A stretch of DNA of 58,142 nucleotides from a virus. Position numbers and translations under genes: made by a program. This document shows, in pieces, positions 40,882 through 47,750 of this stretch; positions within the stretch are counted from its first letter, which is position 1, and each line of letters starts with the position of its first letter. The notes beneath the pieces were generated by a model. That model was not told the DNA's origin. It was given only the letters and a program-made list of their open reading frames with translations, and did not search any database. Location: the IMG/VR virus record IMGVR_UViG_3300013129_000001, positions 1 through 58,142 of that record. One strand, written 5' to 3'.

Positions 40882-41712
40882 TCAGATCTTAATAAAGGCA
40901 TCGCTAACATCGTCGTCGTCGTCATTGTCTTTTTCTGTGTTAACGAAAGCGTCCTTTGTTTTATCTTGTGCCTTCTCTTCTGACTTCTCTTTTCTATCAA
41001 TAAACGGGTCAACATCACGAACAGCAGCTGCCTCGGGGAGAATACTGTTGACTAATCCGACCTTTTCTGTCCCCGCCTGAGTAGAGATAACGGCTTTGCG
41101 ACCCATTTGTTCAGAGGCATCTAGTTTTGATTCATCAATCTTTGTATCTGGCAGAATAATATCCTCTTTTTCTTCTCTTTCGAGTTTCTCCATGGCCTCA
41201 AGAGACGCCTGAGTTCTTTCTGATTCGGGCAGTTCATCAATGGCACTACGAGTCATATGCCCCTCTTTTGCGCCATTAAGAGTTCCGATAACCACTCTCG
41301 ATCTCATCTGTTGCGTTCTAGACTCTGCCGCGGAAACCCTACAATGTTCTTCTTTGGCTAATGCGTCTTTTACCACAGGACCTTTAGGCTTGTTTTTGGA
41401 TCCTTTTGGACGACCACCCTTATTCTTCTTGACTTCAGCAGTCTTTGTTTCTGCATCTTGTGTCGCAGAAGGGTTGGCTGTATTTTCTTTGGCAGTTAGA
41501 GAGGACAAAGTATCTAGAAAAGATGGCCTATCGTCTGAGGATTCCACCTTAATAATATCCAGTAATCCTGCCTTGACCAGCCCGGTTAGTTCATTCATGT
41601 GGTCATCATTGGCAATATTCAAAATCGCAGTAACTTTTCCGCGTATAGGAACGCCAATTTTATTCAGATTAATGACGACATCTGTTTTACCAACAACAGT
41701 TACCTTTTTCAT
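40882..41712 (-). CDS. Protein with AT-hook-like motif and acidic tail
   Basis: 276 residues from ATG 41712 (MKKVTVVGKTDVVINLNKIG), chosen for its strong AGGAGG site; the in-frame ATG at 41772 precedes it. Residues 1-70 are a small beta domain with a KVTAILNIANDDHMNELTGLVKAGLLDI segment. About residues 95-120 read KKNKGGRPKGSKNKPKG, a typical AT-hook-like DNA-minor-groove motif. The rest is charged and probably disordered, ending in a run of five Asp. It may bind DNA during packaging, since the terminase gene lies upstream in the same operon, but this is inference. Confidence 0.55.
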   Translation of the reverse strand: MKKVTVVGKTDVVINLNKIGVPIRGKVTAILNIANDDHMNELTGLVKAGLLDIIKVESSDDRPSFLDTLSSLTAKENTANPSATQDAETKTAEVKKNKGGRPKGSKNKPKGPVVKDALAKEEHCRVSAAESRTQQMRSRVVIGTLNGAKEGHMTRSAIDELPESERTQASLEAMEKLEREEKEDIILPDTKIDESKLDASEQMGRKAVISTQAGTEKVGLVNSILPEAAAVRDVDPFIDRKEKSEEKAQDKTKDAFVNTEKDNDDDDDVSDAFIKI

Positions 41713-41724
41713 ACGCCCTCCTAG

Positions 41725-41754
41725 ATTATAACATAATGGCTTCAATATTATACA
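41725..41754 (-). promoter_or_regulatory. Two candidate -10 boxes upstream of the AT-hook-like gene
   Basis: Minus-strand TATAAT boxes at 41725-41730 and at 41747-41752, the second with TG directly before it (41753-41754). No good -35 at the usual distance. It lies after the stop-less extension frame and before ATG 41712. Confidence 0.35.
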
Positions 41755-41780
41755 AAAAAGTGAAACATTCAAAACATCTA

Positions 41781-41978
41781 TTATTTTACAGAATCCAGAG
41801 TAACACCCTGAGAATCAAGGTATTTTTTGACCCTGCTTACAAACTGATAGTGTTCGGAGGGGGTAAAATGAGCGATCTGAAGAATGTCTTGAAACTCTTT
41901 ATTGGCAGATGCTAAATCGTCACCAGTAAATTTGTCAACAAAGGAGTTAAAAGCCTTGTTTACTTTTTGTTTATCTAG
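41781..41978 (-). CDS. 65-residue extension frame reached by -1 frameshift (no own start codon)
   Basis: The -1 frame continues from CTA at 41978 for 65 codons (LDKQKVNKAFNSFVDKFTGD ... FVSRVKKYLDSQGVTLDSVK) to TAA at 41783-41781. It reads like a folded helical domain, and it has no ATG, GTG or TTG. A slip at A-AAA-AAC would give a 613-residue fusion with the upstream protein. The alternative is an ancestral or sequencing indel in the nine-A run that split a single gene. Confidence 0.6.
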   Translation of the reverse strand, partial: LDKQKVNKAFNSFVDKFTGDDLASANKEFQDILQIAHFTPSEHYQFVSRVKKYLDSQGVTLDSVK

Positions 41979-43621
41979 TTTTTTTTTGAGACCGCTTCTA
42001 CAACGATATCAAAATCAGAGGATGCGACTGGATTTATTTTATCCTCTGACTTCGGCATTTCGAGAGATAATGCATCGGCTGGAATGGCAGTCTCTATCTG
42101 TGATGGTGCGTTGGATTGAGTAACTACATCGACGGGTATATCTTCATCTTCGTACACCTCAGGAGGCTTATCCTCGGCAAATTCGCCACGACCCTCAATA
42201 TAGTCCTCTTGCATTTTTGCCAGTTCCTCATCCGTCATCTGTATCTCGTCTGGGTCTGGAGGCATTTTTTCTGCTTCTTCAAGTTCTCTTTCTGTTTCGT
42301 CTAAAATTTCTTCGGCAGACATAAACCTCTCTCTTTGGATCTCGGCGTTCTGTTCAGGAGTAAGATATTCATTGTATTCGATATTGGGCATACCCTCTGA
42401 TGCTAGTTCTGGCATAGGAGTTCCAACCATAAAACTGACTTCTCCCCTAGATATATCAGTAAGGTCAAGAGATTCGGGTTCAATAAAAATACCCGGATGA
42501 TTCTTTTTAACGAAGGCAATGATACTTTCTACAATCTGAGGTTTGTTTTCTTCCGTAACCGTAGTGTTAATCCCGATTCTCCCAATAGACATGGGTGTTC
42601 CGGCTACATCTTTATCTTCAAAACTAATTTCCTCTAAAACAGGATCCTCTTCTATATCTGGAACATCTGCCATAGGAGCAGCGTGAGATTTTGGAGCCTC
42701 TTGTCCAGATTTTTCAGCAATATCAGCAAACTGTTCACCTGCCACGCGAAGCTTTATCTCTCCTCTTCCACCCTCTTCGTTCACACCGCTAAAGTCTTCT
42801 GGAGAAATAAGACGGGCGAGCTCTGGTTTTACATCTACAACTTTTTTGTAAGCAGCCTCTTTGATTTTATCTTCGTCGCCTCTGACTTCGGGGGGCAAAT
42901 CGTCAACGTCATAGGAAAGAACCATATAAACACCACTTAGGTAGGGTTTATTGGGGTTGGGTAGAAAACGAGACTTTGTTACCGTCATTGCGAAGCTTGG
43001 ATCGCCGGAAGGAGCAGTCTCTTCTACAACTTCAAAATCTTCTGGAGTCTTAGGAAGATTTTTGGGAATACCAGTATCAGTAACGCCCTCGTCTTCCTCT
43101 TCTTCGGCCTCTCCCCATCGAGGCTTATCAAACTTCATTTCGTCAACTTTGTCTTCGGGATCGTCAAAATCCTCATCGCCCTTGGCCGCTAGTGTCGTTT
43201 TTTTTTCTGTGGACGCTAATTTCAAACCATCAGGACTTTTAACGCCTTCCCACCATCGGAGCTGCTTGCCAACCTGAGATGCCGCTTCGTATTTTTCTTT
43301 TTCGGCAGGATCACCACTTAGCCTCTGCTCTTCAAGTTTATTCATGTCGCCTTCATGAGCAGCGGGGTTGCGATACTTATTGGCAAATTTAGGCTTATGA
43401 GTATCAAGTCGCTTTTCTGTTACTTCGGTTTCCTCTCCAGTGCGGTTATTCTCCAATAGTTTTTCGATGGTAACATCAGCTTCAGTAGCCCTATAAGACT
43501 CTAGTTGTTTTTCATTGATAACATCGGGAATGTTTCCCCTAGATTCATTCAATCTCATGTCAATATGCTGACTACCATCAATTTTCTGGTAGGTCTTTAA
43601 ATTGAATTTCTTTTCGCTCAT
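41975..43621 (-). CDS. Acidic protein with TEAQL-type repeats; frameshift donor
   Basis: 548 residues, ribosome-binding site aaggag. Residues 30-80 hold three degenerate repeats (VINEKQL, VTIEKLL, EVTEKRL). With ENNRTGEE these resemble the repeats in the protease/scaffold protein (EGNRTGTEP plus ITERQL). LKLASTEKK matches the Lys-x-Ala-Ser motif. The middle has a small repeated alpha/beta unit (SGVYMVLSYDVDDLPPEVRGDEDKIKEAAYKKVV; and SIGRIGINTTVTEENKPQIVESIIAFVKK). The C-terminal third is very acidic. The frame ends in a run of nine A followed by C and TAG, which forms the heptamer A-AAA-AAC in the register needed for a -1 slip. Confidence 0.7.
   Translation of the reverse strand: MSEKKFNLKTYQKIDGSQHIDMRLNESRGNIPDVINEKQLESYRATEADVTIEKLLENNRTGEETEVTEKRLDTHKPKFANKYRNPAAHEGDMNKLEEQRLSGDPAEKEKYEAASQVGKQLRWWEGVKSPDGLKLASTEKKTTLAAKGDEDFDDPEDKVDEMKFDKPRWGEAEEEEDEGVTDTGIPKNLPKTPEDFEVVEETAPSGDPSFAMTVTKSRFLPNPNKPYLSGVYMVLSYDVDDLPPEVRGDEDKIKEAAYKKVVDVKPELARLISPEDFSGVNEEGGRGEIKLRVAGEQFADIAEKSGQEAPKSHAAPMADVPDIEEDPVLEEISFEDKDVAGTPMSIGRIGINTTVTEENKPQIVESIIAFVKKNHPGIFIEPESLDLTDISRGEVSFMVGTPMPELASEGMPNIEYNEYLTPEQNAEIQRERFMSAEEILDETERELEEAEKMPPDPDEIQMTDEELAKMQEDYIEGRGEFAEDKPPEVYEDEDIPVDVVTQSNAPSQIETAIPADALSLEMPKSEDKINPVASSDFDIVVEAVSKKN
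41978..41984 (-). promoter_or_regulatory. Slippery heptamer A-AAA-AAC next to a stop codon
   Basis: The minus strand reads tca aaa aaa aac tag in the zero frame. The heptamer fits X-XXY-YYZ and the stop is the next codon. I see only a weak possible stem downstream (AACAAGG with CCTTTGTT, one bulge), so any stimulator is uncertain. Confidence 0.55.
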
Positions 43622-43692
43622 AATAATCTCCTTGTAACTACTGTCTTATATCTTTCTAAGATAAGGCTGTTTTTCCCTTTATCTTTTTATAC

Positions 43693-45447
43693 TTATCTCC
43701 ACCCCGTTTTAACCAGTACGGGCAAGGGAAGTGCCATATGGACGCTTTCCGAAGCCATTGCAGATGCTCCCGCAAGACAATCTACTAAATCGTCTGTTTT
43801 TACTTCGCCATGTTTATCCGTAACCAAACTTATTCCTCTCATAGTTGGACGATATTTCAAAGCCTTCATTTCCAGAATAAGCCTAGAGTCATCATATAGC
43901 CATAATTCTGGTTGTGGATAGTACGACATCATATCCTTAAGGTTTTGGTAAATCTTGTTTTTGAAAGGTCTATTGTAGGCAGTCTGGATTGTATTGACTC
44001 CGTGACTTCTTAACAACTGAAGACTATGAATGGAATTCCATTGATCGTAAGAAACCGACATAGGATGGAACGTTGCACAAATCTGGATCATTTGCCTGTC
44101 TATTTCGTTGAACAATAATCCGATTCCGGGTTCTGGCTCCCAAATCCACAAATTAGCTAGGCGAACTCTAATTCTTTGCTTTCCAAGATGGTTTGTGTAG
44201 TATTCTTTGGCTACTAAAACGGCTACATATTTGTTTCCATTATTAGCTGGGTCAACATGAAGATAATAGTTAAACCTTGGCTGAGGACGAGAATGTAACG
44301 ACAAATCAGATCGTATACATCTGTCAACAAGTCCGGCTTCAAAATAATTACCGTAGGTTCCTGATTTCGCCCATTGAGCACCATATTCAATAGCGAATCC
44401 ATCTGGATTTCTTTTTCTCTCTTCCTCCAGAGATTCGTAGGGGATATCCTTATTAACACACCATGTCGGCAGTTGAAAAGACAAAATATGATTCGCCGTC
44501 TTTGCGTTTCTATACAAATCATAGAAAATACCGGCCATGGTACTCGGAGTTGATATCTCTACTAATCTGGCATCACCGAATTTCTTGAATTTTTTAATAG
44601 AGGGTTCTAGGGCGGTATAAAAGGCTGAACCCGGAGTTTTTCCCGTTTCATCATAGAACGCCAATTCGTCAAAGAGAATAAGTACAGCACCTTTGCCACG
44701 GAGAGTATCGGGATTACTATGCCCACAGAGAACGACAACAGATCCCTTTGATTCGAGGGGTGACTTTCCCGATTTCTTAGCCTTTAGATCTTCGTCCGTA
44801 TAAAGTCGTATCTCTGTCGTAGTGGCGTTAGAAATTCGATTACGGAAGAAGGGTCCGTCCATAATACGTTGCCGAATCATACTGAATAAAGTGCCAGCCT
44901 GATCCTGCGATAGAGCCACGTTAATAATATGGATATCTTCTCCCTTGGGTATGCCATAAAACTTATGGGGATCTCCGTTGCCAATGGTCAGAAGCTTATA
45001 GGCTTCGTATGCGGAAATGATAGAGGCTAATATCGTTTTCGTGCCTCTTCGACCTACGCAGAGATGTAGTTCAGAAAAGTTAAATCCCTCTTTTTCTTTT
45101 TTGAGCAACTTGGCTATGACCTGATCAATGTTTTTTTCATAGGTAATTCCATCCCTAACCTCATCTTTGTTATTGTCATAAAGCCATTGCCACTCTTCGG
45201 GGGTTAGCTTAAGATTTTCATTTCCCCTTGTTCCCATATAGAAGGACTTCAGAATAACCCTCTGGGGCAACCATAGATCTAGATTGGACGCCGGAGTATT
45301 AAGTAAATCAGATCGATTGCAAAAGGTAATAATGTCAACAATATCATTTTTACTACCAGACTTATCCTGTATAGCATCGCCACTATTAATTTCCCGAATA
45401 GCATCCAATAAAGGATTCTTCTTAATATCATCTATTTTCTTTTTCAT
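43693..45447 (-). CDS. terL: Terminase large subunit
   Basis: 584 residues. The ATPase part has the Walker-A-like LHLCVGRRGTKTILASI (Lys137; the GRRGTKT form replaces the usual GxxGKS/T), the strand EDIHIINVALSQDQAGTLF, and Walker B AVLILFDELAFYDE with coupling motif VEISTPST. The nuclease part begins at FNYYLHVDPANNG, with the first metal Asp, and ends with KTDDLVDCLAGASAMA, with the late Asp pair. This RNase H-like nuclease cuts concatemeric DNA while the ATPase pumps it through the portal. It overlaps the NHL gene upstream by ATGA. No small terminase subunit is evident in the window. Confidence 0.9.
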   Translation of the reverse strand: MKKKIDDIKKNPLLDAIREINSGDAIQDKSGSKNDIVDIITFCNRSDLLNTPASNLDLWLPQRVILKSFYMGTRGNENLKLTPEEWQWLYDNNKDEVRDGITYEKNIDQVIAKLLKKEKEGFNFSELHLCVGRRGTKTILASIISAYEAYKLLTIGNGDPHKFYGIPKGEDIHIINVALSQDQAGTLFSMIRQRIMDGPFFRNRISNATTTEIRLYTDEDLKAKKSGKSPLESKGSVVVLCGHSNPDTLRGKGAVLILFDELAFYDETGKTPGSAFYTALEPSIKKFKKFGDARLVEISTPSTMAGIFYDLYRNAKTANHILSFQLPTWCVNKDIPYESLEEERKRNPDGFAIEYGAQWAKSGTYGNYFEAGLVDRCIRSDLSLHSRPQPRFNYYLHVDPANNGNKYVAVLVAKEYYTNHLGKQRIRVRLANLWIWEPEPGIGLLFNEIDRQMIQICATFHPMSVSYDQWNSIHSLQLLRSHGVNTIQTAYNRPFKNKIYQNLKDMMSYYPQPELWLYDDSRLILEMKALKYRPTMRGISLVTDKHGEVKTDDLVDCLAGASAMASESVHMALPLPVLVKTGWR

Positions 45448-46322
45448 GTTCGTTCCAGAATTAACAAATCTCTTTTAGAATTCACATCAATAGCGTCTAT
45501 ATTGGATGAGGAATAGATAACGCCATTACTCTTATCGTTTAGTGCGATGTAATGTATCTGATTGTCGTTCTTGATATATATAATTCGGTTGCTGTATTTA
45601 ATCTGAGAGGGAGAAGATAAATCCGACTTCAAAGGATGCCCTAAGACAATTTTAACGGAACGTCCAATAATTTCTCTTAGACAGTGATTACCGCAATCTG
45701 CAATATACAAAGACTTATTAATACACTTAACTCCTCTGGGATGAGATAAGGAATAAGACGAAAGATTATTCGATGTCCCAAAATTCGATCTTCCGTTTCC
45801 TACATAATTGGAAATGGTTGAAAATTCAGAATCCATTCTAAAACACCTATGTAAATCTCTGACTGACCAATATAAATTACCATATTCGTCTGCATCACAA
45901 TGTGTTTCTGATAAATTCCTGTTAGAACATTTGGAGAAATAGGAATTTAAATTATAATTTTCAGATTCCCCCAAAACAGGATCTACATAATGACGCCCCA
46001 AATCTAGGCGACGAATTCGACTACCACCCTTTTCAAGTAAATAGCAAAACTTCATATTCCTCATGTAGCAAACAGAAGATGGATACTCAAATGTCGGAAC
46101 ACTTGTATTATTATTCCCTGCAACCCCAACAACACCCATCCATGGCATATAGAACTTATTAGAACCGTCTATATATCCAATACAATGACTGTCACGGAAA
46201 AGAAATAGGAAGCCAAAACCTTCAACATATAAAAAATGCGTAATGATTAGATCGGTATCAATGTCAAAAAGTTTTTCGACTTTACTGGTGCCAAAAGGAA
46301 GTTTACACATCCTATACGACAT
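45444..46322 (-). CDS. NHL-repeat beta-propeller protein
   Basis: 292 residues. LSHPRGVKCINKSLYIADCGNHCLREI is a clear NHL repeat (PxGvxxxxxxLyvaDxxNhxIr). Other blades can be guessed: KFCYLLEKGGSRIRRLDLG, HCDADEYGNLYWSVRDLHRCFRMD, IIYIKNDNQIHYIALND. NHL propellers bind proteins, RNA or sugars. There is no signal peptide. The gene overlaps terL by four bases, so the two are translated together; a propeller next to terminase is uncommon, and the partner is unknown. Confidence 0.75.
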   Translation of the reverse strand: MSYRMCKLPFGTSKVEKLFDIDTDLIITHFLYVEGFGFLFLFRDSHCIGYIDGSNKFYMPWMGVVGVAGNNNTSVPTFEYPSSVCYMRNMKFCYLLEKGGSRIRRLDLGRHYVDPVLGESENYNLNSYFSKCSNRNLSETHCDADEYGNLYWSVRDLHRCFRMDSEFSTISNYVGNGRSNFGTSNNLSSYSLSHPRGVKCINKSLYIADCGNHCLREIIGRSVKIVLGHPLKSDLSSPSQIKYSNRIIYIKNDNQIHYIALNDKSNGVIYSSSNIDAIDVNSKRDLLILERT

Positions 46323-46328
46323 TGAATA

Positions 46329-47666
46329 CTAATCTCCAAGTGGTACTATTTCAATTTGTTTTTCTGTCAACCGGGTAACACCAAGTCCCCTTCCAAAATC
46401 AACATCAATTTCTATTATGTCGGTAAGAGGAATAACCTGTATAACCGATCCTGTTCTACCATAAATTGATTTCAGATTCGCATCGGTGCAACGAACAATA
46501 GCGTTAATATAATCCTGTTCGACGTATTTGGACGGCATCTTGGATTGGGCAACTTTAATGTTTTCAGATGGTTCAAAAATCCATATTGGTTTTTCGCCCC
46601 TGATAGAAATATCTATATTTTCTGTTTTTTGTCTGAGGCAATTCCATCCTTCTAGAGTTATAGTCTTCTCGCTAGAATCTGCATCGGGCAGCATTCCTTC
46701 TTTGGCCAAAACTAGAACTGGTGGATTTCCAATGCAAAAATGGCCAATACCTTCTACAATAGGCTTCCAATATCGCTGGTAAAAAATAACCGAGTGAAAT
46801 GGACATATATCGTGTAATTTACCAACCGGCATAATACTATCAACGCTTAAATATTCATTGATTTTGATTTTCAGAATTGGCTCATTATCAAAATCAAGTA
46901 TAGTAATAACATCGCTTTCTGGTTCCTTAATGGTATAGTAAACATCACCATGCTTATCTTCAATTGCCCGACAAATCCTCTGGGCATATTCATCAACCAA
47001 CTCGTGTTTTACTTCTGGATGCGTTACGTCTATTTTTGCCATTTCCGAATCCAAACAAGAAGCAGTAACGCCTAGAGGGGGCGAGATTGGCATTCCAGCC
47101 GGAGGTGCAGCGGGGGGCGATTGTTCTTCAGATGGTTGAAGACTAGCCTCTTCCATTTCTAATTGTTCCTCTGACTCCGATAAATCTTTGTCCTTTTCTT
47201 TGGGGAAATATTTATTGATGAGTTTTTCGTATCTGCTAACCATGCGTTTAAGATGCCCTTTATCCTTGGGATCTGTTATCTGGTCAATAATGGTGTTGAT
47301 TTCAGTAACAACCATTTTTATTTCTTGATAGACATTCTTCTTTATTTCTTCATCTTCATCAACTGAACTTTTAGACTTTTCTCTTAGGTTTTTCCATATC
47401 TTCAAATAATGGTCTGTGAGCATTTCTTCCGCTGATACATCAACAATAACGGGGCTTTCCATATCTTCTCTGGCAACCAAAAGATGATAGGGTCGTTTTA
47501 GGGCTAGTTTCCATGCGTCACGGCAAGCTTCCCACGCATATTTGTAACTAGATTTTACTGACGGCGTAAGAAAGTAATGGAAAGGAGAGGAATAAACAAT
47601 ATGGTTTGAATCGGTCTTAATATCAAAACCGTATCGTCCGCCAAATCTTGTAAGCACTATTTTCAT
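46329..47666 (-). CDS. Unknown 445-residue operon-leading protein
   Basis: I chose ATG 47666 (MKIVLTRFGGRYGFDIK) because a TGTATAAT box lies immediately upstream; an in-frame ATG five codons before it is weaker. Residues about 85-165 are helical and coiled (LREKSKSSVDEDEEIKKNVYQEIKMVV ... KRMVSRYEKLINKYFPKEKD). A Pro-rich linker (SPPAAPPAGMPISPPLG) separates it from a mostly beta C-terminal half (DVYYTIKEPESDVITILDFDNEP, GSVIQVIPLTDIIEIDVDFG). NIKVAQSKM matches the recurrent Lys-x-Ala-Gln motif. No family recognised. First gene of the transcript that carries terL. Confidence 0.55.
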   Translation of the reverse strand: MKIVLTRFGGRYGFDIKTDSNHIVYSSPFHYFLTPSVKSSYKYAWEACRDAWKLALKRPYHLLVAREDMESPVIVDVSAEEMLTDHYLKIWKNLREKSKSSVDEDEEIKKNVYQEIKMVVTEINTIIDQITDPKDKGHLKRMVSRYEKLINKYFPKEKDKDLSESEEQLEMEEASLQPSEEQSPPAAPPAGMPISPPLGVTASCLDSEMAKIDVTHPEVKHELVDEYAQRICRAIEDKHGDVYYTIKEPESDVITILDFDNEPILKIKINEYLSVDSIMPVGKLHDICPFHSVIFYQRYWKPIVEGIGHFCIGNPPVLVLAKEGMLPDADSSEKTITLEGWNCLRQKTENIDISIRGEKPIWIFEPSENIKVAQSKMPSKYVEQDYINAIVRCTDANLKSIYGRTGSVIQVIPLTDIIEIDVDFGRGLGVTRLTEKQIEIVPLGD

Positions 47667-47672
47667 AATCAC

Positions 47673-47719
47673 ATTATACAAAAAGCCCGCCTCTTACATA
47701 TTTCGTAAAAGACGGGCTT
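47673..47719 (-). terminator. Terminator of the nrdJ operon, directly followed by a promoter box
   Basis: A hairpin of 15-base arms (47683-47697 with 47705-47719, two mismatches) is followed on the minus strand by TTTTTG. The T-run passes directly into TGTATAAT (complement of 47673-47680) seven bases before the next start. One transcript therefore ends and the next may begin within about 45 bases. Confidence 0.75.
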
Positions 47720-47750
47720 AAAACCTTTAGATAGTATCTATTTTATTGCT

